Source of the DNA: a virus
Strand: one strand, 5' to 3'
IMG/VR virus record: IMGVR_UViG_3300046507_000889
Span: 1 to 45,203 of that record
DNA length: 45,203 nt
The position numbers and the translations under genes were made by a program. Position 1 is the stretch's first letter. Each line of letters opens with the position of its first letter. Below, in pieces: positions 31,491 through 41,064 of this stretch. The notes beneath the pieces are model-generated. The model made no database searches. It saw nothing but the letters and a program-made list of their open reading frames with translations, and was not told the origin of the DNA.

Positions 31491-34400
31491 ATGAAGCATC
31501 GCAGGTTTGTAGCTGCGCTCCTTGGCGCGACGATGCTCTGTGGCGTGCCGGAACGCGCCAAGGCCGATCCGATTTCCGCGGCGATCTTGACGTTTGCCGG
31601 TATTGAGGCGACCGCAACGGCGGTTGCCGTGACGACGTTCGGATTAGGCCTCGCGGCATCGGCGGCGCTTAGCTATGTCGGCAGCCTGATTAAAGGCAAT
31701 CCGGCGTCGGCGGCAACGGCGTCAACGTCGACGGTCGGCACGCAAGTCAATGTGCAGTATGGCGCGACCGTGCCGCGCTCGCGCATCTTCGGCCGGCAGT
31801 TGACCGGCGGGCAGTTCGGTTTCTGGAATCTGTCGGGCGCCGACAACAAGTTTCTCGACATCATTTATCACGTCGGCGACGGCCCGCACCATTCGCTCGC
31901 CGGCATGATCGCCAACGGCAAGCCGTGCACGTTCGGCGCGCCGGATGCTATCGGCATTCCGGTCAATGAGTTTAATTCGCCGGACGATGGCACCCCGCGC
32001 ATGTGGGTGCAGTTTCATCAGGGCTTCGAGGATCAGGCCGCCGACGCGCGCCTTGTCGCGACCGCCAACCCCGTAGGCCGCTGGACTGCGGACGACACCT
32101 TGGCCGGCGTCGCCTCTGTGCGCGTGACGCTGCAGTATGATGAAAAGGTGTTTCCAGGCGGTTCTCTGCCGTCGCTGCAATTCGATGTAAAGGGGGCGTT
32201 GCTTTACGATCCGCGCAAGGATTCCACCAACGGCGGCTTTGGTTCGCACCGTTGGACCGATCAGCATTCATGGGAGTGGTCCGACAATCCGTCAGTGGGA
32301 CTCTACAATCATCAGCGCGGTTTGTACCTCAATGGCGAGTTGATGGTCGGAGAGGGCTTGGCACCCTTCGACCTGATCAACGAAATGTATATGACGGCCG
32401 CGAACGCGTGCGATGAAAATGTGTCGCTCAAGGGTGGCGGCACCGAAAAGCGTTACCGCGTCGCCATGAACGTCGGCGCTGATCAGCAGCATACCGACGT
32501 GATCAGGAACTTTCTTGACGCCATGGCCGGGCAGTTGCTCGAACAGGTCGGCGCGTTCGGGCCGATCGCCGGCGTTGCGCAGGCCGTTGCGTTGCCGACG
32601 TTGACGGATGCCGATCTTATCGATGGCAAACCCGTCAAGTTCTCTGCCAAGCGTTCGCGCTCGGAATTGATCAATGCGGTTTTCGGTTCCTACACGGACC
32701 CGGATCAGCAATACAGCATGATCCCTTATCCGCCGCGCACGTCTGCGGCGGATGAGGCTGCCGACGGCGAGCGCTTGGCGGGTCCGCCCGTCGACTATCC
32801 GCAAGTGCAATCCGGCACGCAAGCGCAGCGCCTCGGCGAGATCAAGCGGCGTCTGAGCCGTGCCCAGGCGACGGCGACGATAACCGTTAGATATCGCTGG
32901 CTCGTCGCCGATCCCGGCGATTGGCTGCCGTGGGATTCTGGAAATTCCGCGCGCGGGCATCGCGTCTACCGCGTTGATAGCCGAGTCATCAACGACGATA
33001 GGACGGTCACGCTGCAACTGCGCGAGATCAATTCCGGGGTGTACGCATTCAACCCGGATGTCGATCAGCTTGATCCGACCGTGCCCGGCGATTTGCCTGG
33101 GTTCGGCGCGCTGTTGACGACGGTTTCCGGGTTCGACCTTGAGGCCGTGCAAGTGTTCGGCAACAACGGCTTGGTTGTGCCGGCGCTGCGCTGCCTGTGG
33201 TCGCCGACATCCGATCGGTCGATTGTCAAGGTGTTGGTGCAATACCGCGTCAAGACGCTCGATGATAGCGGCCTGATCCGAACCTCTGAGTTCATCCGGC
33301 CGGATGGCGGCGAGGGCCTGATTTATGAGGGCATTCAAGCCGGCACGGTTTTCCAGGCCCGCGCAACCATCGTCACCAATCCGCCGCGTTTTACCACGTT
33401 CACAGATTGGCGCGATCAGCTTGCGTCATCGCAGCATGTCGTTCCGACTGCGACCAATGCGCTGCATGCTGCATTCGACGCGCTTGACGCTGGCGTTAAG
33501 TACAACATCACCGCGCTACAAAACCAGTTTTCCGGCGAGTTGCGGGACTTGCGGTCGCTGTTCGCTAGGATGGTCGCGCAGGTCGCTGCGCGCTCGCAGA
33601 TCAATAAGCAGATCGGCAACCAACAGGCATGGGACCACCGCGCGGATTTGATCTCGCGCATCAAGGTCGGCGACGACGCTTTAGGTGCGGAGATCGTGCA
33701 CACTCAAAGCGTTATGACGGCCGCCGATGCCGCGCAGGCGCTCGATATTCTCGACATCACTGCGAAGGTTGGCCCCGGTTTTTCGAACGTCAACACGGTC
33801 GCACAGGCAATTTCGGGACTTGATACCACTTATGGCGGTATCACTAGCGACATCACGGCTAAGCTTGGCCCCGGCTTCTCGAATGTCAACACGGTAGCGG
33901 CTGCGATCTCAGGCGTTGACTCGACTTATGCCGGGATCACGAGCGGCATCACGGCGAAGCTTGGCCCCGGCTTTTCGAACGTCAACACGGTTGCGGCAGC
34001 GATCTCTGGCGTTGACTCGACGTATGGCGGAATCACTAGCGACATCACGGCCAAGCTTGGCACCGGCTTTTCGAACGTTAACACGGTGTCCGGCGCGGTT
34101 GCGACGCTCAACGGGTACGCCGCGCATGTCACGGTGAAAACCAACGTTAACGGCTACATCGTCGGAACGGAATTGATCAACGGCGGCGCGGGCCTTTCGG
34201 CCTTCACTGTGCAAGCTGATAAGTTCCAGTTTCAGTTGCCGGGATACTTTGGCAGCGCGCCGGTTAGCGTGCTGTCGATCGGCACGCTCGCCGGCGTGCC
34301 GGCGTTCGGTTTCACCGGTAATATGTGGCTGGATGGAGTGTTGACGGCCCGAATGATCGCGGCGAACGTGATCAATGCAGGGCATATTCAAGCCGGCTCG

Positions 34401-34874
34401 TTCACGTCCGACTCCGGCGTGTTTGGCGCGTTGTCGATCAAGTCGCTTTCGCTTGGCGACAACGCTGTCACGGTCCCGAAAGTGCAGACGATCGGGACTA
34501 TCAGTGTCGTAACGGTCGGGGTGCCGCAAACTATCGCGTCATTCAACGTGGTCGTTGACGTTACCGGACTCAGTGGAAAGAACGTCACCGTGTACGCGAA
34601 TTGCGTTTTTGAGCAGTCCGTTGGCGGCGGCTCGGGGGCGTTTTCGACGGCGGCAACCCTGTTGGTCAATGGTGTGTCCGTTTGCTCCTACTCGTACCCG
34701 AACGGCGCTCAACCGCCCGTGTTCCCGCTCGCCGGATCGTCGGACGTTACTGTTGGCGCGGGTGTGACATCGTTGTCCGTCCCGGTGTCCGTGTCGTGGC
34801 AACCGGGAGTCAACTCTGGCTCGTCAACCCAGGTCGTCGGCGGCACTCTCTTTGCGATGGCTGTTAAGCGATGA
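31491..34874 (+). CDS. central tail tip / host specificity protein (J-like)
   Basis: 1127 aa. After an N-terminal signal-like segment (VAALLGATMLCGVPERAKAD) and a hydrophobic stretch about 35-75, the protein has the tip-attachment-type core (VPRSRIFGRQLTGGQFGFWN; YHVGDGPHHSLAGMIANGKP) common in rhizobial siphophages, fibronectin-like and coiled regions, and a C-terminal fibre-like beta part. Residues about 756-871 contain four near-identical 32-residue repeats. Determines host range and contacts the receptor. Confidence 0.9.
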   Translation: MKHRRFVAALLGATMLCGVPERAKADPISAAILTFAGIEATATAVAVTTFGLGLAASAALSYVGSLIKGNPASAATASTSTVGTQVNVQYGATVPRSRIFGRQLTGGQFGFWNLSGADNKFLDIIYHVGDGPHHSLAGMIANGKPCTFGAPDAIGIPVNEFNSPDDGTPRMWVQFHQGFEDQAADARLVATANPVGRWTADDTLAGVASVRVTLQYDEKVFPGGSLPSLQFDVKGALLYDPRKDSTNGGFGSHRWTDQHSWEWSDNPSVGLYNHQRGLYLNGELMVGEGLAPFDLINEMYMTAANACDENVSLKGGGTEKRYRVAMNVGADQQHTDVIRNFLDAMAGQLLEQVGAFGPIAGVAQAVALPTLTDADLIDGKPVKFSAKRSRSELINAVFGSYTDPDQQYSMIPYPPRTSAADEAADGERLAGPPVDYPQVQSGTQAQRLGEIKRRLSRAQATATITVRYRWLVADPGDWLPWDSGNSARGHRVYRVDSRVINDDRTVTLQLREINSGVYAFNPDVDQLDPTVPGDLPGFGALLTTVSGFDLEAVQVFGNNGLVVPALRCLWSPTSDRSIVKVLVQYRVKTLDDSGLIRTSEFIRPDGGEGLIYEGIQAGTVFQARATIVTNPPRFTTFTDWRDQLASSQHVVPTATNALHAAFDALDAGVKYNITALQNQFSGELRDLRSLFARMVAQVAARSQINKQIGNQQAWDHRADLISRIKVGDDALGAEIVHTQSVMTAADAAQALDILDITAKVGPGFSNVNTVAQAISGLDTTYGGITSDITAKLGPGFSNVNTVAAAISGVDSTYAGITSGITAKLGPGFSNVNTVAAAISGVDSTYGGITSDITAKLGTGFSNVNTVSGAVATLNGYAAHVTVKTNVNGYIVGTELINGGAGLSAFTVQADKFQFQLPGYFGSAPVSVLSIGTLAGVPAFGFTGNMWLDGVLTARMIAANVINAGHIQAGSFTSDSGVFGALSIKSLSLGDNAVTVPKVQTIGTISVVTVGVPQTIASFNVVVDVTGLSGKNVTVYANCVFEQSVGGGSGAFSTAATLLVNGVSVCSYSYPNGAQPPVFPLAGSSDVTVGAGVTSLSVPVSVSWQPGVNSGSSTQVVGGTLFAMAVKR
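33756..34103 (+). repeat. 96-bp tandem repeats in the J-like gene
   Basis: Copies start at 33756, 33852, 33948 and 34044 (last one partial), each encoding ITAK(L/V)G(P/T)GFSNVNTVA plus a variable end. DNA identity between copies is high, so recent expansion is likely. Confidence 0.93.
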
Positions 34875-35308
34875 TGATGCACGTTCACTACTGCACAACC
34901 ACGGGCAATATTGTCGCTTGGGGTGACGGCGATGGCGGCGATCCGTTTTTGCCGGGCCACGCTGTCATTGACATTGCAAAGCGAGAGATCGACGCGAAGC
35001 GACACAAGGTTGATCCCGTGACTTGCGTGGTGGTCGATAAGGCGGGCGATGACTTGGCGGCATCGCTGCGAGTCGAAATCGTCAGGGCCATCGAACGCGA
35101 GTTGAGTTTTACGGATCACTTTATTGATCCTCCTTCCGACCGGCCCCGTATAGGGCCGTTCGGAATCGACTGGCGGCCTTACCGCGAAGCGCTACGCCGA
35201 CTTTCCGATCTGCCGTCGCCGGCGGATATGGTGAAGGCTTGGCCGCCTCGTCCGAATGGGGTGGACGCTATCGCCGCGCTGCGCTCGCGGCTCGCCGCCG
35301 GCCTCTAA
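34871..35308 (+). CDS. hypothetical protein, possible tail fibre assembly protein
   Basis: 145 aa, ATGA overlap with the J-like gene. Central helix VVDKAGDDLAASLRVEIVRA and a C-terminal helical part (MVKAWPPRPNGVDAIAALRS). Position between the tip and tailspike genes suggests fibre assembly, but no family is recognised. Confidence 0.65.
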   Translation: MMMHVHYCTTTGNIVAWGDGDGGDPFLPGHAVIDIAKREIDAKRHKVDPVTCVVVDKAGDDLAASLRVEIVRAIERELSFTDHFIDPPSDRPRIGPFGIDWRPYREALRRLSDLPSPADMVKAWPPRPNGVDAIAALRSRLAAGL

Positions 35309-35378
35309 AACTAAAACACCAAAACCAAAAACAGAAAAAACCCTCCCGAAACGCGCGGGGGTTAAGGAGTCTTGTCTT

Positions 35379-38300
35379 ATGGCGGCGCTTGATTTTTACG
35401 ATGTCGGAACGATCTCGATTGCGGCGGGTGCAACGGTTGCCAACATCACCGGTGGCCCGCTGTTGCTTTCCAACGTCAAAGCCGATGATACCTTGATCGT
35501 TGACGTTCCGGGGTGCGGGCCGGTCGATGTCGTCGATGTGACGGACGACAACCAAATCGTTATCGATAAGTGGCCGTATGCGGCGGTTACAAACGCGGAC
35601 TACAAAGTCCGTAAGAACGGCCTCAACCGGTACAGCGACGCCGTGATCGCCGAGGCCGTCGTTAGTCTTACCGAGGATTTGGATTCTCTCGGCTACATTA
35701 CTTACGTTAGCGCCGTCGAACTCGCGCCTAATCCGCGCAAGGGTGACGAGGAACAGCTGGCGTTTCAGCAAGCGAGCGGCCGTTGGTGGAAAAAAACCGG
35801 CGGCGTGTGGGCTGACTATCGGCCGCCGGGGACTGTGCTTAGCGCGACAGCGCTCGGCATGAAGGGCGACGGGGTTGCGGCGAACGATGCCGCGCACGCC
35901 GCAGCCGTTGCCTATTGCGTCGCCAACAAGGTCACGCTGGCGCTGTATGATGGCGAATATCTGCACAATGGTCCGCTGAATTGGGCCTTCAATGATCTTC
36001 GCGTTCTGGCGCTCGGCGAAAACATAGTTTTTCGTCATACCGGCAGCGGTATTGCGCACAGCTTCAACGGTATGGCCAACTATCCCGGCTCTCAGGGATG
36101 CGTCGGCGGCGTGTTCGGGGGGCCGGGTCGCATCGATCTTAGGGGGAACGCCGCAACCACCCTGATAGATTTGGATAACTGGCATTGGGGCTATATGAAA
36201 GTCCGCTTGGCGGACGCGGCCATCGCCTTTTACGGGAACGACACGGGAGTCGTCGCCTCTTCATCGGTAGGTACGACGTTTGATATTCAAATTCTACCGA
36301 AGCCTGGGGCTGGCGCGTTCACGGTTAAGCCCGGTTACGGTATTAATTTTACGCGGCCGGTCGCTTGTGTATTTCCCGCGCTGCGCGTTGAAATGTGCGG
36401 TGCCGGCGGTTTGGTGGCCGTTAAGTTCAATGGCGCTGTAGACTGCCTTTTTTCGAGCGGGTCCATTGAAAGCAACGCCGCCGGCGGCCTCGAATTTGAT
36501 AGTGCGTCGGAGGATAACACCCTTACGAACATCGACGCCGAGGATAACGGCACGGGCAAGGATTGGATTATTCGCGGCAATGGCTTCACGCTGGACCAAT
36601 GCCGGGGCAACGGCACCGCGGCGGGATCATCGATCTTCGGCAACCACAACACGATAAGGGGCGGAAAGTTTACCTCGCTCACGATCGAGAGCGGTGCTTA
36701 TCGGAACCACTTGCACAAAGCAAAACTGGAAGGGGTTTTCACCGACAACGGCACCGATACATCGTGGTTTTCGCTGCAGGGTGGCGCGGCTGTTGCTGAC
36801 AAGATACTTTATCACGGGTCAATCTCGAACTATGCAACGCCGAATGGCGATGCGAGCTTTTCGAACAAGAACGATTCCGCGGGCGGTTCTGCTCGCGCCG
36901 TTTATGAAGCGGTCAACGGCGCCGGCGCTGCAATCTACGGCATCGCCGGCGCGAGCTATACAGACCGGCCCATTCTGGCAAACCGGGGCTTCCTGCTCGC
37001 CGGAGGATCGACTGCCGGCCTAGTGGTCGGGGCGCTCGGCGCTAGCCCGACGATTTTTGTGTACAATGGTGCCGAGGTTGGTAGATGCACGGCGAACGGA
37101 ATTACAAGCGCCGGGACGCTTGGCTTTAAGTCGAGCATCGTTCCTTATAATGTGGCGCTTGCCAGTTCGGAGAATCTTACCGCCGACCGAACGCTGTCTG
37201 TCCGGCTGTTTGACGCCAATCGCACCCTATCGCTTGGCGGCGACGTTCAGTTTAATGCAGCAACCGCCATCGCCGAGATCAACGCTGGCGATATTTGGTA
37301 CGGCTTCGCCAACGGTAACGCGCAGTCGCTTGCCGGCAACACGGCGGCGTCAACCAAATTTCTGACTTCGACGGGCACCGGCAGCGGCGCGCAAGCGCCT
37401 GCCTACGGCGTTACGTTGGACACGGACGGCACGCTGGCGGCCAACAGCGATACGCGTCTCGCCAGCCAGAAGGCTGTCCGTACTGCGATCAATGCGCTGC
37501 TGGATGCCAACGACGCGGAGCGCTTCAAGGGCCTGATTGACTGCTCTAGCAACCCGGCCTATCCGGCCGCGGAATCCGGGCACGTCTACCGGGTCAGCGT
37601 CGCGGGCAAGATCGGCGGCGTCGCCGGTGTCAACGTCGAGGTTAACGACCGCTTGCAGTGCATTGTCGATGGCAGCGCCGGCGGCAACCACGCGGCGGTT
37701 GGTGCTAACTGGTGGATCACGCAAGGCAACATCGATGGTGCGGTGATTGGACCTGCCAGCGCCGTCGATGCAACGCCCGCCGTTTTCGATGGCGCGAGCG
37801 GCAAGCTTATCAAGAATGTCAGCTTCGCATCGTTCAAAGCATCACTAGCCATTGCCATCGCGGACATCAGCGACTTTGTTACAGGGGTTGCCGCAAACAT
37901 TGCGCCGAGCATTCATGGCGCGACAAGCAAGGCAACGCCGGTAGACGCCGACGAGCTAGGGCTTGTCGATAGCGCCGCGGCGAACGTCCTAAAGAGGCTG
38001 ACATGGGCAAACCTCAGGGCAACGCTCAAGACATATTTCGACGGCTTATATGTCAGCACTAGCGCTCTTGGAACTGGGATCAGTACGTTCCTGGCAACGC
38101 CAACAAGCGCAAACTTAGCGGCAGCGTTGACCGACGAGGATGGCAGTTCGGGCGGCCTTATTCCGATGGAAACATCGGGAACATGGACGCCGGTTGACGG
38201 CAGCGGTTTTGGTCCGGCCTTTACCATCGCAATCGGCAAGTATGTCCGCGTCGGAAACTTGATGCATTTGTTTGGCAAAGTCCAATATGCGGCATCTTCC

Positions 38301-38531
38301 GACACTCACGCGGCATTGATTGGAGGTTTACCGGCGGGTGTACCCAATCAGGATTATGCGGAGGTTGGTCACTACACGAAAAATAACAATGGGTTCTCCG
38401 CATTGACAGTCGTCCCGGTTAAGAACACCGGGAATTTGGCTTTGTGGAACAATACCACCGCAACGGCCGTCACCAATGCGGGAATAGCGGGAACGATATT
38501 CTCGTTCCATGTGACGTTTCCAATGACTTAA
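35379..38531 (+). CDS. tailspike / tail fibre with right-handed beta-helix
   Basis: 1050 aa, AAGGAG before the ATG at 35379. N-terminal attachment domain to about 150, then the beta-helix entry ALGMKGDGVAANDAA (157-171), pectate-lyase-like coils with many Gly/Asn/Asp turns to about 550, then a C-terminal repeat-rich part and a receptor-binding-like end (SGTWTPVDGSGFGPAFTIAI). It may bind or degrade a surface polysaccharide. Catalytic residues could not be identified. Confidence 0.88.
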   Translation: MAALDFYDVGTISIAAGATVANITGGPLLLSNVKADDTLIVDVPGCGPVDVVDVTDDNQIVIDKWPYAAVTNADYKVRKNGLNRYSDAVIAEAVVSLTEDLDSLGYITYVSAVELAPNPRKGDEEQLAFQQASGRWWKKTGGVWADYRPPGTVLSATALGMKGDGVAANDAAHAAAVAYCVANKVTLALYDGEYLHNGPLNWAFNDLRVLALGENIVFRHTGSGIAHSFNGMANYPGSQGCVGGVFGGPGRIDLRGNAATTLIDLDNWHWGYMKVRLADAAIAFYGNDTGVVASSSVGTTFDIQILPKPGAGAFTVKPGYGINFTRPVACVFPALRVEMCGAGGLVAVKFNGAVDCLFSSGSIESNAAGGLEFDSASEDNTLTNIDAEDNGTGKDWIIRGNGFTLDQCRGNGTAAGSSIFGNHNTIRGGKFTSLTIESGAYRNHLHKAKLEGVFTDNGTDTSWFSLQGGAAVADKILYHGSISNYATPNGDASFSNKNDSAGGSARAVYEAVNGAGAAIYGIAGASYTDRPILANRGFLLAGGSTAGLVVGALGASPTIFVYNGAEVGRCTANGITSAGTLGFKSSIVPYNVALASSENLTADRTLSVRLFDANRTLSLGGDVQFNAATAIAEINAGDIWYGFANGNAQSLAGNTAASTKFLTSTGTGSGAQAPAYGVTLDTDGTLAANSDTRLASQKAVRTAINALLDANDAERFKGLIDCSSNPAYPAAESGHVYRVSVAGKIGGVAGVNVEVNDRLQCIVDGSAGGNHAAVGANWWITQGNIDGAVIGPASAVDATPAVFDGASGKLIKNVSFASFKASLAIAIADISDFVTGVAANIAPSIHGATSKATPVDADELGLVDSAAANVLKRLTWANLRATLKTYFDGLYVSTSALGTGISTFLATPTSANLAAALTDEDGSSGGLIPMETSGTWTPVDGSGFGPAFTIAIGKYVRVGNLMHLFGKVQYAASSDTHAALIGGLPAGVPNQDYAEVGHYTKNNNGFSALTVVPVKNTGNLALWNNTTATAVTNAGIAGTIFSFHVTFPMT

Positions 38532-38553
38532 CCCCGTTCTCTCGCCGAGAAAA

Positions 38554-38573
38554 CTGTCAGGGGTGTTTGACTG
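38554..38573 (+). promoter_or_regulatory. CTGTCA-N8-TGACTG element before lysis genes
   Basis: CTGTCA (38554-38559), spacer GGGGTGTT, TGACTG (38568-38573); TTGACT at 38567-38572 could be a -35. Same 8-bp spacing as 4018-4039 and 15227-15246. A terminator lies 60 bp further on. Confidence 0.6.
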
Positions 38574-38632
38574 AATCACGCCGGCGGGCAACACATTCTT
38601 AAATGTTGGCGCGTCGACATCGCTGAAAACGG

Positions 38633-38659
38633 GCCGCCTTTAGGGGCGGCTTTATTTTT
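38633..38659 (+). terminator. intrinsic terminator between tailspike and lysis genes
   Basis: GCCGCC (38633-38638) and GGCGGC (38645-38650), 6-bp stem with TTTAGG loop, then TTTATTTTT. Classic rho-independent terminator. Confidence 0.88.
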
Positions 38660-38690
38660 GACTATTCCGATCAGGAGAAGGGCCTTCTAA

Positions 38691-39932
38691 ATGTTTAGCG
38701 ATACCGTGATCAAGGCGCTAGTTGACGCCGCCAACGCCAACGGCATTGAGCCGGCGGCGTTGCTCGCAATCGCCGAGGTGGAAACCTCGGGCGCGACGTT
38801 TGAGCATGATGGCCGCACGCCGCAATTGCTGTATGAGCGCCATATCGCATGGCGCCAGTCGTCGAAAGTTTCGCGCGTGCTGCAGTCCGCCTTTGCCGCG
38901 GCCGGCCTTGCGATTCCGAAATGGTCGCGATCGACGCAATACAAGGATCAAGGATCTTCGGAAAAGCGGCTCGCCCTGATCGGCAAGGCGCGCGGTCTCA
39001 GCGCCGAGGTGGCGAACGCCTCGGCGTCATGGGGCATCGGTCAAACGATGGGCTTCCTGTATCGGGAGTTGGGTTTCGCATCCGCGTGCGCGATGGTCGA
39101 TCATATGACCGGCAGCCTTGCCGGCCAGATTGATTGCATGATCGGCGAGTTGAAAAACAAGCACCTGATCCAGCACCTCAATGCGCACAACTGGCCGCAC
39201 GTTGCGCTGATCTATAACGGCGAGGGCTACGCCGCGAACCGTTACGATACGCGACTGGCCGATGCCCATAAGCGATGGGGCCGCAAGCTGGCGACCGGCG
39301 CGCATCAGGTTGTGCCGGCCGATATGTCGCCGGCCGAGATCAAGGCGCTGCAAGCCAAGATGCGCGAACTTGGCATCAGCGCGGTCGGCAATCCGAACGG
39401 CGTTGCCGGCATCAATACGGTCGCGGCGCTGTCGGCATTCCAGGCGCATGAAGGCTTGACGGTTACCGGCAAGTTTGACGACGCCACGCGCGAGGCTCTG
39501 AAAACCGCCGTTCCGGTTGAACCGCCACGCGAGCGAAAGCAGGCGACCGCGCGCGATCTCGCCGGCGCCGGGTCGAAAACCATCAAGGTCGCGCAGCGCG
39601 GCGGATGGCTGGCGTGGATCAAGGGCATCGTCGGCACCGGCATGCTCGGCGGCGCCGCTGCCGAACATGGCGGCGGCGATGCGGCGCCCGATGTTGGCGG
39701 TTTGCTGCAGTCCGCGCAAGACGGCGTTGACAAGATCAACCAAGCAAAGGGCGTTTGGGAATCGTTCCATGATCTCGCCGGCCCGCTGTTCGGCCATCCG
39801 GCGGTGATCGTTGCCGGCGTGTTGCTGATCCTGTCTGCCGTGGCGCTCGCGTTTGTCGTCAAGCTGATTATTGAGCATCGCGTTGCCGACCATAACAGCG
39901 GCGTGCACGCCGGCCCGAGCAATGGAGGCTAA
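38691..39932 (+). CDS. endolysin: N-acetylmuramidase with PG-binding domain and C-terminal membrane helix
   Basis: 413 aa. N-terminal muramidase of the DUF3380 type with the catalytic Glu likely Glu31 in AIAEVETSG and the DGRTPQLLYERH segment. A peptidoglycan-binding helical domain about 212-275 (IKALQAKMRELGIS; FDDATREALK). The C-terminus has a transmembrane helix about 372-395 (HPAVIVAGVLLILSAVALAF). AGGAGAAGGG precedes the ATG. Such tail-anchored endolysins exist in related phages; the helix could also work as a signal-arrest-release-type feature. Confidence 0.92.
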   Translation: MFSDTVIKALVDAANANGIEPAALLAIAEVETSGATFEHDGRTPQLLYERHIAWRQSSKVSRVLQSAFAAAGLAIPKWSRSTQYKDQGSSEKRLALIGKARGLSAEVANASASWGIGQTMGFLYRELGFASACAMVDHMTGSLAGQIDCMIGELKNKHLIQHLNAHNWPHVALIYNGEGYAANRYDTRLADAHKRWGRKLATGAHQVVPADMSPAEIKALQAKMRELGISAVGNPNGVAGINTVAALSAFQAHEGLTVTGKFDDATREALKTAVPVEPPRERKQATARDLAGAGSKTIKVAQRGGWLAWIKGIVGTGMLGGAAAEHGGGDAAPDVGGLLQSAQDGVDKINQAKGVWESFHDLAGPLFGHPAVIVAGVLLILSAVALAFVVKLIIEHRVADHNSGVHAGPSNGG

Positions 39933-39935
39933 CGC

Positions 39936-40382
39936 ATGCTGACATCCTTAATTGTGACGGCTGCCGGTGTCGTCGGTTCGGGCGCCGGCATCTATATCGC
40001 CGCGATGTTCGTTCCGACGTTCGCGGCGCTGCTCAAGTCGACGCTCGACTTTCTGCGCTCGCCGGTCGGCATGATTGCCGGCGCGATGGTCGGCGCCTTC
40101 CTGCTCTACTCGGCGGGATGGGTCGGCGGCGACATTCACGGCACCAACAAAACGCGGACCGCATGGCGTGCGGCGCGCGTGGCAGCGGAAAAGGCTTGGA
40201 CAATCCGCGAGGCGGTAATCCGGCGTGACATGCGCGCCGAGGCGGATAGTCGCCTCGCTGCGATCGGCAAAGATGAAAAATCAATCGACGTGAAGGAAAA
40301 ACGATATGAGGACTCGACTGTTGGCCCTGCCTATCCTGCTACTGCCGACGATATTAAGCGGCTGTATTACGGCATCAGGTAA
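39936..40382 (+). CDS. Rz-like inner-membrane spanin
   Basis: 148 aa, starting 3 bp after the endolysin. Two hydrophobic segments (about 4-28 and 45-63) and a charged helical periplasmic tail (AARVAAEKAWTIREAVIRRD) fit an i-spanin, though classical Rz has one membrane helix. The Rz1-like gene starts inside it at 40306 in another frame, which is a strong spanin mark. Confidence 0.78.
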   Translation: MLTSLIVTAAGVVGSGAGIYIAAMFVPTFAALLKSTLDFLRSPVGMIAGAMVGAFLLYSAGWVGGDIHGTNKTRTAWRAARVAAEKAWTIREAVIRRDMRAEADSRLAAIGKDEKSIDVKEKRYEDSTVGPAYPATADDIKRLYYGIR

Positions 40383-40635
40383 CGGCCCCGCCGTCGACTT
40401 TCGCGACGCGTCGCCGGCGGCCGTTGCAAAACAGAACGTTCCGCGCGAGTGCCAGCGCATCTTGCAGCGCGTCCCTGATCCGGGCGGCAAAGATGGCGCG
40501 GAGCTTGTCGGCGTCGACTGGCGAAAGATCGCCGGGCGCTACCGCGGCGCATGGCTCAAAGGCAATCGCCGCATCGTCAAGGCTCGCGAGTGCGATGACA
40601 CGCAAGCCGACAAGCTTGCGAAAGGCGGGCGTTGA
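40306..40635 (+). CDS. Rz1-like outer-membrane lipoprotein spanin
   Basis: 109 aa. Signal peptide MRTRLLALPILLLPTILSGC with lipobox LSGC and lipid-accepting Cys20. Nested start within the Rz-like gene, +1 frame relative to it, as in lambda Rz/Rz1. It completes outer-membrane disruption. GAAGGAAAAACG precedes the ATG. The mature part is longer than typical Rz1 and less Pro-rich. Confidence 0.82.
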   Translation: MRTRLLALPILLLPTILSGCITASGNGPAVDFRDASPAAVAKQNVPRECQRILQRVPDPGGKDGAELVGVDWRKIAGRYRGAWLKGNRRIVKARECDDTQADKLAKGGR

Positions 40636-41024
40636 TGGCTGGAAAGCAAATTGATTTAGGCGCGCTTGAACAGCGCGTCTATAACCTCGGCGGCGGCCAC
40701 GATGATTTGCGCAAAGAGGTTCGCGGGCTTGAGTCCAAGATGGACTCTGGCTTCCTCTTGCTAGCGCAAAAGATCGACCAAAAGACGACGCCGAACTGGC
40801 AGCCGATCAGCATTGCCGTCACCATCATGATCGCGATTTTTGGGGCGCTCTACTATCCCGTGCGCGAAGCACTCGGCAAGCATGACGTGCAGCTAGAAAC
40901 GCTGCGCGCCTCAACCAACGTCGAAGTCGTCCGGCTTTGGGAAGCTGAAAACCGCACCTCGCGCGAGCTTTCCTATCTGCAAGGCCAGTTGCATCCGCTT
41001 GTGCCGATGCCGCCGGCGCGCTGA
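40635..41024 (+). CDS. membrane protein, possible holin
   Basis: 129 aa. Coiled-coil-like N-terminus (NLGGGHDDLRKEVRGLESKM), one membrane segment about 56-75 (QPISIAVTIMIAIFGALYYP) and a helical C-terminus. TGATG overlap with the Rz1-like stop. Location in the lysis cluster supports a holin or lysis-regulator role; not proven. Confidence 0.65.
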   Translation: MAGKQIDLGALEQRVYNLGGGHDDLRKEVRGLESKMDSGFLLLAQKIDQKTTPNWQPISIAVTIMIAIFGALYYPVREALGKHDVQLETLRASTNVEVVRLWEAENRTSRELSYLQGQLHPLVPMPPAR

Positions 41025-41064
41025 TCCGCGCGCCACTCTCCAAAGTTTTTCAAGGTTCATTTCA

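Noticed and set aside
32292-33338. 348-codon antisense frame in the tip protein gene
   Set aside because: Shadow of the J-like gene; no motif and no ribosome site.
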